The notes beneath the pieces were generated by a model, which did no database searches, was not told the origin of the DNA, and saw only the letters and a program-made list of their open reading frames with translations. A stretch of DNA of 64,000 nucleotides from Synanceia verrucosa (taxonomy: Eukaryota > Chordata > Actinopteri > Perciformes > Synanceiidae), in contig CM056565.1 in the NCBI GenBank assembly GCA_029721515.1, forward strand, positions 8,124,742 to 8,188,741, in the 5' to 3' direction. How positions within the stretch are numbered: the stretch's first letter is position 1; each line of letters begins with the position of its first letter. Shown here piece after piece: positions 37,801 through 45,800 of this stretch. The position numbers and the translations under genes are program-made.

Positions 37801-37971
37801 AACCCGTTGACACGAGGAAAGGGTGAGATGTAGCACTAGTCCTAGGAGCCACAGCAGACAGTGATTAGCGACCTGCTGAGAAGTATAACGATGCTTCCCA
37901 CCATAGCCTTGGTGGCTGGCAGTATTGAGAGGAGAAAACAACATGTCCAAAATAAAGGCTCTTTTAGTCAT
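5389..37971 (-). CDS. nlgn2: Neuroligin-2, postsynaptic adhesion protein (whole gene, eight coding exons)
   Basis: Joining 37971-37455, 30164-30111, 25158-25009, 11048-10863, 8269-8004, 7894-7741, 6851-6485 and 6319-5389 gives 2625 nt, 874 aa. Neuroligins bind presynaptic neurexins; the type 2 protein organises inhibitory synapses through gephyrin and collybistin. Seen in the protein: hydrophobic signal segment about 39-52; esterase-like ectodomain about 60-630; GSGAG at 284-288, with Gly286 where active esterases carry the nucleophile Ser; cysteines at 126/161, 338/349 and 507/541 matching the family's three disulfides; N-glycosylation sequons at 118, 156 and 542; stalk 635-690; membrane span about 695-718; PPDYTLALRR gephyrin motif 805-814; C-terminal TTRV. 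Type 2 rather than 1, 3 or 4 is judged from WFTDNLDAAATYVQNQSED, GATDLFP, GDVVPDDPEILMQQ and the PPDYTLALRRAP tail, compared from memory with mammalian sequences. Whether it is nlgn2a or nlgn2b cannot be told here. Confidence 0.96.
6485..6851 (-). CDS. nlgn2: nlgn2 coding exon 6
   Basis: A 367-base exon from acceptor catgtctttcaag to donor ACAGG/gtcagt (phase 2). It encodes residues 443-564, including GKDILRETIKFMYTDWADRD, RRKTLLALFTDHQWVAPAVA, the DAAHGDEIPYVFGIPMVG segment and N-glycosylation site N542 next to Cys541. The type-2 signature GATDLFPCNFSKNDV is present. The RRKTL arginines lie in the region of the autism-linked Arg of human NLGN3 and look intact. Confidence 0.97.
7290..7645 (+). 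repeat. Teleost interspersed repeat remnant inside nlgn2 intron 5-6
   Basis: The intron between exons 5 and 6 holds cactgtacttctacttc, then catgcaggattttc, ttttacagtgtgg and gctaagtaaaggatctgag. These resemble, in order, a very common fish repeat whose end reads ...acttaagtaaaggatctgagtact. The match is from memory; family and limits are uncertain. Confidence 0.45.
7741..7894 (-). CDS. nlgn2: nlgn2 coding exon 5
   Basis: A 154-base exon from acceptor tcatgacaccag to donor GATG/gtcagc. It encodes residues 392-442: GEFLNYDILLGVNQGEGLKF, an acidic linker VDDSEGDDG, then FDYTISNFVDNLYGYPD. The open reading frame does not start with Met and runs out of frame into the introns, so homology to the family was needed to find it. 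Both splice sites conform to GT-AG. Confidence 0.95.
8004..8269 (-). CDS. nlgn2: nlgn2 coding exon 4
   Basis: A 266-base exon, starting at phase 1 (acceptor ctctgtgttag) and ending at phase 0 (CAGCAG/gtcaga). It encodes residues 303-391, GLFQRAIAQSGSAISSWAVN onward to PDDPEILMQQ. It carries the Cys338/Cys349 pair, and the segment QDIQPARYHIAFGPVVDGDV is strongly type-2-like. A 109-base intron separates it from exon 5. Confidence 0.97.
8852..8888. repeat. (CA)n microsatellite
   Basis: About 18 CA units in the intron between nlgn2 exons 3 and 4. Confidence 0.95.
10658..10709. repeat. (TA)n microsatellite
   Basis: About 26 TA units, then TGTGTGTA, 155 bases from nlgn2 exon 3. Confidence 0.95.
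10863..11048 (-). CDS. nlgn2: nlgn2 coding exon 3 with degenerate nucleophile elbow
   Basis: A 186-base exon, phase 1 at both ends, with acceptor ttcaccctgcag and donor GAGG/gtgagc. It encodes residues 241-302 from GFLSTGDQSAKGNYGLLDQ to LLILSHHSE. In active cholinesterases the elbow is GESAG; here it is GSGAG (284-288), so the nucleophile Ser is replaced by Gly286 and the protein cannot be a hydrolase. That is normal for neuroligins. The next junction, HHSE/GLFQ, is splice site B in neuroligin-1; no B-type insert exon is visible in the following intron. Confidence 0.97.
12053..12386 (+). repeat. SINE-like repeat, copy 2, with (GGAT)n tail
   Basis: Plus orientation, starting at the B-box region (tttgaatcccgggcc) and so lacking most of the tRNA-like head. 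The body is intact and the 3' end is a GGAT tandem (about 12348-12386). A GATG-type tail is reminiscent of RTE/Rex3-mobilised elements; that link is inference. Confidence 0.85.
13260..13300. repeat. (GAT)n trinucleotide repeat
   Basis: A run of GAT units with a GACGGT interruption. Confidence 0.9.
16132..16700. mobile_element. MITE-like element with TTAA at both ends
   Basis: The left end ttaaagggacactatctaat matches the complement of the right end attacatagagtccatttaa with a few mismatches, giving termini of roughly 26 bp. Both ends coincide with TTAA, the target of piggyBac-type elements. The interior (GC-rich near 16560-16610) has no recognised transposase; its short minus-strand ORF (16438-16653) is unfamiliar. 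Confidence 0.5.
19120..19450 (-). repeat. SINE-like repeat, copy 3, full length
   Basis: Minus orientation. It runs from the ccatccatcc tail (19121) to the complete tRNA-like head ending gtgccgccc (19450). Read on minus, A-box-like TAGTGGTTAGCA and B-box-like GGTTTGAATCC are visible. It is joined to copied flank of the 32-kb SINE (19451-19587). Confidence 0.85.
19451..19587 (-). repeat. Inverted copy of 32-kb locus: flank plus truncated hAT end
   Basis: A near-identical inverted copy of 32073-32208. It contains the former target site agatgtgttttat, the stretch with two ttttatatgtatgc units, and 36 bp of the hAT terminus starting cagtggcgtgcatagac. It ends abruptly at a junction with SINE copy 4. 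Confidence 0.85.
19588..19721 (-). repeat. SINE-like repeat, copy 4, head part only
   Basis: Minus orientation. It starts mid-body (ccacacagacacgg) and runs to the tRNA-like head end gtgcctccc. Between the two boxes it carries an insertion of about 16 bases (tcggtcttgtattatg). The direct repeat gacgtcatact follows at 19721-19731. Confidence 0.8.
19951..20255 (+). repeat. SINE-like repeat, copy 5, deleted head
   Basis: Plus orientation. The head has an internal deletion that joins the A-box side (ggtggtgtatt) to the B box (gggttcgaatccc); the body is present; the tail is truncated at gataagcggtataagc without a GGAT run. Confidence 0.8.
21429..21461. repeat. (CA)n microsatellite
   Basis: About 16 CA units; a (GA)n run follows at 21582-21600. 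Confidence 0.95.
22210..22278. repeat. (CA)n microsatellite, interrupted
   Basis: About 34 units with an AAACAAA interruption near 22255. It produces spurious THTHTH/VCVCVC reading frames. Confidence 0.95.
23662..24016 (+). pseudogene. Decayed Tc1/mariner transposase, N-terminal part
   Basis: The reading begins MPRLTQIQRERAFGMLSAGM, with SVRDVSRTMNIHESTISHLR, the paired-type helix-turn-helix DNA-binding region of Tc1 transposases. It then needs two frame changes: near 23840 the family sequence continues as QDRHIRLHHLRDR...TVTAAETPERLQPHIS in the next frame, and near 23953 as TVHRWLREADLHAHRPCFVLP in the third. Nothing resembling the catalytic DDE domain follows, so the copy is truncated and inactive. 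It lies in the 14-kb nlgn2 intron, opposite in strand to the gene. Confidence 0.85.
24795..24862. repeat. Fish DNA-transposon end remnant
   Basis: Contains tataagtcgcacctgagta and taagtcacaggaccagcc, resembling a very common fish element whose ends read ggactataagtcg...gagtataagtcg. A degenerate possible partner end (attttttggactac) lies near 23295. Assigned from memory. Confidence 0.4.
25009..25158 (-). CDS. nlgn2: nlgn2 coding exon 2
   Basis: A 150-base exon, phase 1 at both ends, with acceptor tgttgtgcag and donor CTCG/gtaagt. It encodes residues 191-240, DIRDRRKKP then VMLFIHGGSYMEGSGNMFDG and VLAAYGNVIVVTMNYRLGVL. The HGG oxyanion-hole-type motif of the esterase fold is present, as in all neuroligins. 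Its length matches my memory of the equivalent family exon. Confidence 0.97.
25826..25869. repeat. (GA)n microsatellite
   Basis: A GA run with one AA interruption, in the intron just upstream (in gene sense) of nlgn2 exon 2. Confidence 0.95.
26071..26104. repeat. (CA)n microsatellite
   Basis: About 17 units with one CG interruption. Confidence 0.95.
26970..27390. mobile_element. Non-autonomous Tc1/mariner-like MITE with TA duplication
   Basis: The left end tacagagcttaacaaaag and the right end (complement of tttgttaagcactgta) are inverted copies. Flanking TA dinucleotides lie at 26968-26969 and 27391-27392, the Tc1/mariner target. The 421-bp interior has no transposase ORF. The terminus TACAGNGCTTAACAAA followed by ttagacca resembles a common fish mariner family. 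Confidence 0.75.
28650..28800 (+). mobile_element. Possible decayed LTR (Ty3/gypsy) retrotransposon protease fragment
   Basis: One frame reads FPLFWSSLIHSLMEISIDSG followed by VKSFILTQRLDVLH. The IDSG-x-x-x-FI pattern preceded by a W-S-S-x-x-H-S-L segment resembles the aspartic protease of fish gypsy elements (ALIDSGA..NFI). No reverse transcriptase or LTR was recognised around it. It could be chance; confidence is low. Confidence 0.3.
30111..30164 (-). CDS. nlgn2: nlgn2 alternative cassette exon at splice site A
   Basis: A 54-base exon, too short to show as an ORF. The acceptor ctctgaacctcag precedes it and the donor G/gtaatt follows; both ends are phase 1, so inclusion or skipping keeps the frame. 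It encodes 18 residues, GPLTKKHDESTMNRPRDE (residues 173-190). This closely resembles the 17-residue splice-site-A insert of mammalian NLGN2 (usually called A2), which begins GPLTKKRDEAT. The insert sits on the ectodomain surface and is regulated by splicing in other vertebrates. It lies 7.3 kb after exon 1 and 4.9 kb before exon 2. Confidence 0.92.
31856..32109. mobile_element. Non-autonomous hAT element with 8-bp target duplication
   Basis: The ends CAGTGGCG and CGCCACTG are perfect 8-bp inverted termini of hAT type. The flanks cttgtagc (31848-31855) and cttggagc (32110-32117) are an 8-bp target duplication with one mismatch. The interior is built of several related units of about 34 bp with the core aactgccctcttggg.ggcaaaaa. 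There is no transposase. Confidence 0.8.
32209..32565 (+). repeat. SINE-like repeat, copy 6, full length with target duplication
   Basis: Starts gggcggcacagtggtgtagtgg, carries the A and B boxes of a tRNA-like head and the shared body, and ends with ggatggatg. The direct repeats ataaaacacatct (32196-32208) and ataaagcacatct (32566-32578) flank it, a 13-bp target-site duplication with one mismatch. This is the best reference copy in the window. Confidence 0.9.
33933..34047 (-). repeat. Second tRNA-derived SINE family, degenerate copy
   Basis: Read on minus: tggtagctgagtaattatag (A-box side), ggtttgattcc (B box) and then cctttgcttggtgacat. The last piece matches the common fish SINE body that follows the B box as ...cctttgctgcatgtcat. 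Heavily mutated. Confidence 0.45.
34048..34140 (-). repeat. LINE 3'-tail-like remnant ending in (TTATC)n
   Basis: On minus: gaatttccctcaggatgaat, then aaagttttatcttatc. Common fish LINEs end in ...ggggatcaataaagt followed by a short tandem tail. Only the last part of such an element is present. Confidence 0.45.
35141..35161. promoter_or_regulatory. Perfect estrogen-response-element palindrome overlapping a DR1 site
   Basis: AGGTCACAGTGACCT (35141-35155) is the consensus inverted repeat with 3-base spacer bound by estrogen receptors. TGACCTTTGACC (35150-35161) overlaps it and is a DR1 half-site pair of the kind used by PPAR/RXR, HNF4 or COUP-TF. The surrounding bases look like an old interspersed repeat. 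Binding is untested. Confidence 0.45.
37455..37971 (-). CDS. nlgn2: nlgn2 coding exon 1: signal peptide and start of esterase-like domain
   Basis: Encodes residues 1-172 and the first base of codon 173. The ATG at 37971 has G at -3 and is the first in-frame ATG after an in-frame TGA 15 bases upstream; a second in-frame ATG (Met10) is an alternative start. The hydrophobic core LLWLLGLVLHLTL follows a long hydrophilic N-region, so the signal peptide would be about 54 residues, with likely cleavage near SSC/Q. This is long, but neuroligin-1 also has a long leader. Family landmarks follow: ELNNEILGPVEQYLGVPYAT (78-96), N-glycosylation sites N118 and N156, and the Cys126/Cys161 loop. The donor reads GATG/gtgagt, phase 1. 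Confidence 0.95.
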
Positions 37972-38004
37972 ATCACTAGGACTTCAGCTGGGCGCAGAGA
38001 GGGA

Positions 38005-38142
38005 TCACAAACTCAGTGGGTTGTGGAAAGTAACAAAGGTAAAAAGAGGATTTGTAGAAGGGGAGAGGCTGACAGTTTTCCTAGGGTGACATGGTGAGGC
38101 GGAGGGACAGGTAGCATTCTCAGGTAGACTCTGTGGTCTCAT
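38005..38142 (-). promoter_or_regulatory. uORF 2 in nlgn2 5' UTR (45 codons plus stop)
   Basis: ATG at 38142-38140, in context acggATGa, opens 45 codons and ends at TGA 38007-38005, 33 bases before the main ATG. The peptide is Pro/Ser/Thr-rich and unfamiliar. It could reduce ribosome access to the main start; no conservation evidence is available here. Confidence 0.4.
38081..38092 (-). promoter_or_regulatory. uORF 3, minimal (3 codons), strong Kozak
   Basis: CACCATGT at 38096-38089 is a near-ideal initiation context, followed after two more codons by TAG (38083-38081). It lies inside uORF 2 in another frame. A strong minimal uORF of this kind is a plausible translation brake or reinitiation device. 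Confidence 0.4.
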
Positions 38143-38150
38143 CCGTCTTC

Positions 38151-38168
38151 CTATTTGGATCTCCTCAT
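38151..38168 (-). promoter_or_regulatory. uORF 1 in nlgn2 5' UTR (5 codons)
   Basis: ATG at 38168-38166 opens MRRSK and ends at TAG 38153-38151. It has a C at -3 and so a weak initiation context. It counts as part of the mRNA only if the acceptor at 38203 or an upstream promoter is used. Confidence 0.4.
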
Positions 38169-38235
38169 GGGTCCAGAGCTGCAGTCAGGGAGCCAATTAT
38201 ACCTGGAAGACACAGACAGGTCGCAGGTTTGAGTC

Positions 38236-38257
38236 AGTGTGTGTGTGTGTGTGTGTG
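38236..38257. repeat. (GT)n microsatellite next to the putative 5' UTR splice acceptor
   Basis: About 11 GT units on plus (CA on minus), 33-54 bases upstream of the putative acceptor of nlgn2 exon 1. Intronic CA repeats near splice sites can influence splicing through hnRNP L; that is inference here. Confidence 0.9.
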
Positions 38258-40950
38258 AATGGGTGTGCTCTTTAAGCCCCGTCAGTGTGTTTTAAAAGGC
38301 ACAAGAGGGCAATACGAGTAAGCTGATTCAAGCTAAGATGAAGTGTCTGTTAGCTCAAAAAAGAAGGAATAATGACACTCCACTGCAGATGTAGTCCATT
38401 TATATTACCCCGAGGCTTGTCTAACACAACAGACACAGAGGGTTATATATCTGTCATGTCATGTGATTTAGCCGTCTTGATGATAATTGATTTGACCAGG
38501 AAATATTTATGCAAGTGAGAATTTAAGCACTTAGATAAAGTTGTTTGACTAAAAAGTGATTGCATCGTGACACGTTTTACCGCAAGTATGCAAACTGGAA
38601 ATTGAAGCAAAAATGAGCTGTTGGCAGTCAGGCTAGACTCTTGATTTCCTAAAGGCCCCGTCTAGGATCACTGTCTCATTCCCACTTTGTGTCTAGAGTG
38701 CATTTCACAACTGACATGCCTCTCAAATTTAGTGAAATTTCACATCCTAGCCAAAAATGCAAATGATCCATGGACATCACATTTATGAAAGTGGCTTGTG
38801 TTATACAGCCATAATGTATTTTGGCTGCTAACACACAGCTGCATTTAGAGTTGTAAACTTGTGATCACATCACATCTCACCAGGCACAGAGAAACTGTGG
38901 AAAGAGCCAAAGGCATTATGGTAGTTTTGGGAAATCATCAAGTTATGAATAATATACTGTTTACATTTTAATCTGCCTTAACATGCTGTTAGGAATATTG
39001 GGTGGAAAATGGAAAGTCAGATTTTCAGTTCAGAAACAGTTGAACCAGAATGAGTCCAACTGGGAAGAACTTGAACTTGTGTCACCCTTGTTATCTTTGG
39101 TGTGGTGCTAGACTTTAGATCCACATCCTTTTTTGTAGTCCAATCAAAGGCAAAGAATTAGAAACAAATCCCTCTTCTGACTGTACACTGCTCAAATATT
39201 CAGCTAAAGATTCTCTAACACCTGCTTCGCTGGGACTTTAAGTGTCTAAGAAGATGTGGTCTGGTTGCAAAAATGTCGTTTGCAGTCCAAAGGGAAACTT
39301 TTTCAATGACTGTGGTCTAATGTGGCACCTGCTTCACATTTCATCTTGCAGATAATTACAGTACTTTGAGGTGTAAAACAACACTCATCTTGCAATCAAC
39401 TTGAATCCACAGAGAACACAAAATAAATGGGCACATCATTCTGAAGAGTGAACAAGGCAAACCCCATTGGCCCTGCAGCCCTTTTCAGCCATCCCCACAG
39501 TGTCAGAGTTAGCCTTTCCCTCTCAACTCAGTTCAGTTGGTTCTCGCTTCCACATCATTACAGACGAATGGGCAGTGCTTATCTCACTCTAGCTTTGGGA
39601 GACGGAGCCGTTTAGGTGTGATAAAGGCTTTATGTGGTGCTAACTGTGGGTTGAATGCCACCTCGTCCCTCCACCCTCGACTCTGCAATACCCACACTGC
39701 ACTGCCAACCAGCCAGCACACACAGGGGGATGACAGCTGAAAGATGGCGTGCAACCTTACAGGATGTTCAAAGTTAGTGATGTGAGTGGTGGTCTGCTTC
39801 ATAAGGACAAAATTGGAACAAGTTGCCTGGAAAGAAAATATTCACTCCATTAAAACCCTCTGAGTCTTATGACAACACTGCAGTACATGCCGAGGAGGAG
39901 GTAAGACGTGCAAGGACACCTTGGATTTTCATCAAGAAACTGAGCGTGCATACATTGTCTTATATCTGACAAACATTAATGTGACACCACCCTCTACATG
40001 CTGAGGTAAAAGATGGGCCAATATTGCCTGAGTTAGTGAAGCCAGTTGCCTTATTTAGAAAAAAAAAGAGGCAAAAAATGAGGGAGATATTTTGTTTTAC
40101 CTCATTTACCCAGCCAGGTACATTTAAAGGAAGATTGAGAACAAGCTGTGTGTTAAATATGAAGCTGCGTTTAAACTCCAGGGCTGTGACTAATACACAA
40201 CATGAAAATGCACAATACATGCCTGCAAATATTATACACAGTGCTTATATACGTAAGGTGTTTGCCATCGCCCAAATTACCAGTATTGCTGATTAAGTAT
40301 TAAGTTAGTATTGCGAAGCACATTATTTTTTGATGGAGATGCAAAATTCCACTTATTTCCTGTCATTCCTGAACAAAAACACAAACATGTTTTAGTGGTT
40401 GTATGTTACTCTTGATTAATTTCTGACTTTTCATGTAATCCCAGTTTGTTTTCTGGTTGAACTTTGGTATAAAACATTAATTCAGGTTGAAATTACTCAC
40501 TACTTACAGTTACAGTGTATATGCCTTGGGTTGTGAAAGGTAATGAAGCCTCCATGTTGCTGTAGTCTATAGTGTACATATTAAATATTTTTTGTTCAGT
40601 GATTGGTCGATTCCTTTATTTATAGTGCAAAAGCTCAGGAAAAAAGATGTCTATTTAGTGGTATTTGCATTATGTGTAAGAAGAACAGTTCAAAGAAATA
40701 TATTGACATGTGAATTAACTGCATGAAAAAATTGTGGTGACAGAGTTTGCCTACCAGCTCCTCTAAAACAAAAAAGTCCGCACAAGATTTACTATAGATT
40801 TAACAAGATAGAGCATGCTAATTAGTGAGCTTAGTGGTGCTGGTTAGCAGGTTTTTTTTAGCTCACTTGTTTTTCCTTGCTTCCAGTCTTTATGCCAAGC
40901 TCAGCTAACAGGCTGCTGGCTAACGCTAGTGGAAAAGGCATTAATGTTGA

Positions 40951-41551
40951 TAGGGGTGTTCCGATCCGATATCAGCAAAAAAAAACCAAAAAAAACGAGT
41001 ACTGGAATTTATCGGACTGCATCTAAAATCTCTGATAGCATCGGTCCATTCCAGACTCCAGTCCAGCTCTTCTATCCAGCAGCAGAACCCAGTGATCAAA
41101 ACAACAGCTGAGCTAAGGTGCTAACAAAGTAGAAGGAGGAGGAGTGATGTCGGCCCTGTGGCAGCATTTTTAGTTAAAGTCCTGAACCAGTTTCCTGTGG
41201 TGGAACAGAACCAGGAAGTTAAATACGACCAACCTCATCAGCATTTGAAGCAACATCACAAAAACATTTTTTTTAAACTAGTGGTTATTTTGCACTTTAA
41301 AAATATATTTTTTGGTTTGGATTTATTTATTTTTTATTTATTTTATTCAATTATATTATATTCTCATGTTTACGGTTAAAATGTATGTAACCCATTGGTT
41401 AATAATAAATGGGTCAGTTTTCCTCATACCTACTGTTGCTGACTATTGTTCTGATCGGATGGTATTGGATCGATATCAGTATCGGCCAGTACTCAAAGCT
41501 GCAATATTGGTATCATATCGGAAGTGAAAAAGTTTCATCGGGACACCTCTA
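40951..41551. mobile_element. Non-autonomous hAT-like element (TAGRGGTGTYCCGAT termini)
   Basis: The left end taggggtgttccgat and the complement of the right end atcgggacacctcta differ at 2 of 15 positions. Flanks aatgttga and gatggtga (6 of 8 identical) look like a worn 8-bp target duplication. The interior near both ends carries ATCGGATC/GATATCAG-type subterminal motifs common in fish hAT elements. No transposase. Confidence 0.65.
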
Positions 41552-42621
41552 GATGGTGATTCAGAAGTTCAAAAGAAATACTGGAATCAAGTACTCTGAA
41601 GTACCTCGACAATACACACTACACAGAATACTGCATGAAGCCTGTGATGACATCAAATGGCATTAAATTGCTGCTGTCATTGCTCACTGCTCACATTTGC
41701 TATTTGTTACATACTCATTTTGATTTTAAAGCAGCCATCTGTGCTTGTGTTCTGTCAGTAAATGAGACTGAACATATAGCACAAGGTTAGAGCACTTTCA
41801 ATATGCAGTTCCAGGGATGCACAGAGTAGTGTGTCCTTACTGAGATATAGCGCAGTTCACTCAAGCAGCCAGTCAGATTGCTCTCGGTAATGCTTGCCTC
41901 CCTGCATGCATTAGCAATGACGCACACACACACACACGTAAAATCCAATGAGGCATCAGATGTTACATGTGAGTAGAGACTCTACGGTAAGCACAAATTG
42001 GTCTGTTCTCAACCTCTCACATGTGACTTGCAAATGGTAGTACCCGAACATCCCTAACATCTGTTCATGTCAACCATCCGTGAGCTGAAATGGCACTGAG
42101 CGTGAATCTTCGCGCATAAAATGGGCTAAACTGACACACAAATCACCGGGCTGTTTTAAGCTGTTGTTATATAATAGGTAGTCCTGTCAGTGGAAGCTGT
42201 TGGAAAAGGGAATGTCTCTGCCAGTGGGACACTTTTATGGTATGTTTAAAATGGAATGGTCAGAGTGGTTTGTGAAAACTTCTACAGAATAGCGGTGTTG
42301 GGGAAAACTCTTGCCTTGGGGATTTTATGTTGCTTTGTTTCCACTTTGAGTGTTAAAACTACATGAATTACTCAGCTGTCAAGCTGCTGTCCTCTGCTCG
42401 TCAACATCTGTGGACAACAAGCAGCTTACAGAGTGCTGAGGAGATCATATTTTGAGCTTTTACCTTTTTTGGATAAGATACAGTGATAGACAGGAATAGG
42501 GTTGTTTTGGACCAGGTTTACTAGCAAGGCGCCCTCTGGTGGCTCTAAGTTGTATTCTCCTATAACTGTATTTCTGTACAGTAATTTGGAAAGCAAATCC
42601 ATTATTCCTTGCCCCATAATG

Positions 42622-42847
42622 AATCCGTGCATCATTTGTTCACTCGAAACCGAAATTTAAAAAAAAAAAACGATGTGTTTTCTCAATATTCCTTCCCAAA
42701 ACTAAAATGAAAAATGGATAACGACTTGTTTTTCTGATTTCCGATTTTGATCTGTTTTTTCCATTTGTGCACAAATCAGAAAAATGAGTCGTTATCTATT
42801 TTTAAAATATTTTAGTTTGTTTTGAATGAATGAATGATACACGGATT
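42622..42847. mobile_element. Foldback (long inverted repeat) element
   Basis: Outer arms aatccgtgcatcatttgttc and the complement of gaatgaatgatacacggatt pair at about 80%. Inner arms from aactaaaatg through aatggataacgacttg pair with gagtcgttatctatt through ttttagtt. The left arm has an extra A-rich stretch (42655-42700). The whole would fold into an imperfect hairpin around a loop of roughly 35 bases. Confidence 0.65.
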
Positions 42848-45800
42848 ACAATGACTTCTGGTTATTTTTTTTTTACTGAACCATGATGGCATGCTACAGG
42901 TGTGTTTCCTTTACATAGAGATTCTGGTAAAAAATAAATGATGCAAGCACACAACCCATGACAATGATGCTCAATGTTTTACCATTGATTATTGCAGAAC
43001 CTTGCCTATCTTGAAGAAGACAGAGCTGGGGCTAGGTGATAATTCAATATGATAATTTACTGTCTTTTGTATCATGATTAAATAATATATTGATACACAA
43101 TTACTATTGTCTACATCAATAATACCAAGCACACATTAACTCAAAATCTAATTATACTCAGCGTTATTGTCTTAGTCTGATTATTATTAATGTGCATACA
43201 TGCAAACATAGTCAGTGTACAGCTGGAATATATATTTTCTCTATAATTTCACTTAAAACGGTTATGTTCACGTTGCACTGAAGTTTTTAATTAAATGAAG
43301 AAAATACTCAGTGCTTTTCATTTTTCAAGTAATAAGTTCACACAGGAGAATATGATAATAGGCCTTACAGTGTGGGTATTTCATATAGGCTATTTATTTA
43401 ATGAGCTATATATATTGTTAGCCAGATATTAAACAAAATACACTGTGATAAAACATTGTGGCGATGTAACTCAGCCCTAAGAAGACAGAGCTTCAGAGAG
43501 CCATGTCGCTTCACTGCTCGGTCAGAGCTACATTAGTTTATTACTGCTCTCTGAGGTGACTTCTACAGGTTACACTTTCAGTCCTCTGTAGTAGAAAGCA
43601 TGAGATATGGTCACATTACCCTTATTAAGGGACAGTTTGACAATTTATGAAACCCATACATTTGATTCCTTACTGAGAGTGAGATCATCTCTTTACGGTA
43701 AATATCACGCTCATAATTCATGTAAGGTATCATGAGGGTATGTACAAAAATATTAGCTGTGATTACTTAACCGCACAGATTGAAAAATTTAATTTCATTT
43801 TCGTTTCACGAGTTTAATAGATTTAAACTAGATTTAGATTTAAAGGAGACGTTTAGAGGCCTTAATGTCCCCTTGAATCTCAGATGGACTGGTGAGATGA
43901 ATAAGTTGTGAGAGGCTAACAGAAAGAAATGGAGCCAAGATTAAACTTGTCAGGCTGCATACGTAGGCTGAGCCAAGGGGCCTCGTCCGTTCTTTACAAA
44001 AGACATGGAAACTGCCCCAACGTACAGACTGCCAGGATGGACTGGGTGATACAGGAATAGGAGATGAGGTAAGAAAACGCTGCCACTCCTGGAAATTCAT
44101 CTGGGAGCTGCTCAGAGGCCACCACAAGAAAAGTCACTTCCTCTCCTTTGTAATATATAACAACTATATGATGCACCAGTGATGCCGAGGCAACAATCTT
44201 ACAGCACTGGGTGAATTAGTTTGTTTTAAAGTTCAGCCCTGATAGGACCGTTTCAGTCTGTTCTTAAGATCATGTGTGATTCATGTGCTTTGAGATCCAA
44301 CTAGTCAACACAAATAAAAGCCGTGCGGTACAGTCATCACTTAACTTAAGGTCTGAATGTTTCTGGAGAAAAAATAAAGTCACTAACTGCCCAACTAATT
44401 TAAAAAAAATGTCTTTTAATTAGAAAAAAGAGACGAGCCCCTAAACGATCTTTCAACTGTATGACATGTCTCATAATGAAGAACGAAGCCCCCCGGAGGC
44501 GAGGGGAGGGCTGCAGAGGGTAATAGGCAGAGATTCTGCAGACTTTATGTCAATCGAGCTTTAAAACCATATTAGGATTATTGTAATAGGATAAGTGTTG
44601 AACCTTCTGGGAAGATGCATATTTATTTTTGTAGTATATCCTTTCAAGTTGTGGAGATGAAGCTCTGACTAGAGCAGCGTCATTAAGGCTGTGTCCTCAT
44701 GTAGCTGAGAACAATGTCTGTATAAACAGACAGGAGTTTTAGCCTAATCCAGGCAAAATAAGTTTTGGGAAAATAAACAAAATAAATAAATATTACACAC
44801 ACACACACGCGTGTATATGTATGTAAAAAATAATAAATATATATTCAAGTTTTAAAGTGAAACATTTTACAAAATGCTACAGCAGGACACAAAAAAATAT
44901 AGCTGTACCATCTATTAGGCTGTCATTGTTATGCATATTCAAAAATCATCATTCTGTAGAGCTATAGACTGCCAGTGCCAGCTGCTTCTACTAGACATCA
45001 ACTTTACTAATCAGTAAGTTTCAGCATAGACGAGTCAAAATATGAACCCGCTGAATCATCTACTGCTGTTTGTGTTCCCTGACAAGAGATCAGCCTGACA
45101 TCTTCAGACAGCTGATCAGCTAACGCTGGCTTACATTCATATTCAATTCAATTCTGTCCATAATTTGGACCAAAACAAGATACCACCAGACCACTGTCAG
45201 CTTTGAACTGGATATTTATTGTCCCCAGAGGATGAACTCTAATTATCTGCATGAGGCCCTGACCTTTCATCATACACCTCCACGAGTCCAACATTTCCAT
45301 TTGATCAGCATTTATGTGGATCACAAGGAATATTAAAACCTTAAAGCAAATTTTCCACTAACTTGGAATATTCTTCTTGTAGTACTTCCCGGAGCACTGG
45401 TGCTCCCATATGGGTATAATTGCAATAATTCTTTTTGCATATAAAACCGGAGGAGTTACACTTACAAATCATTCATTCAGCGTGTCCCAGAGAGCTGTTT
45501 CTTTCCAATAATGGGTTTGTAGAAAACCAGCAAAAGGCACATCAAAGCAGCAACAATATAATCCATACAGTGATTCTTCACAGCTCTTTCTACATTATTG
45601 TGCTTTTATGGTTGAACATGGTTTTATATCAATGTAAGAATGCTCTGGTGGATAGGTCATAAAGGGTTAATGAGCAAATTATCAGGAAATAAACTAATCA
45701 ATCTTACTGTATTCTCCCCAGAGGATTAACAATGTGAGGTTTGCTTTGGCTCCAGCCTTAAGGACAAATTTCAACCATGCTAATGTTGCGCACCTTAATG

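Larger units (their letters stand above)
37972..38202 (-). other. nlgn2: Putative nlgn2 5' UTR part of exon 1, with splice acceptor
   Basis: Upstream of the start codon the minus strand reads to a good acceptor, cctgtctgtgtcttccag, ending at 38203. This suggests that the first coding exon starts at 38202 and that one or more non-coding exons lie further upstream. A CA-rich tract on the minus strand (38236-38257) sits just before the pyrimidine tract. Three short upstream ORFs lie in this stretch and are listed separately. The acceptor is inferred from sequence alone; a promoter within this stretch is the alternative. Confidence 0.5.
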
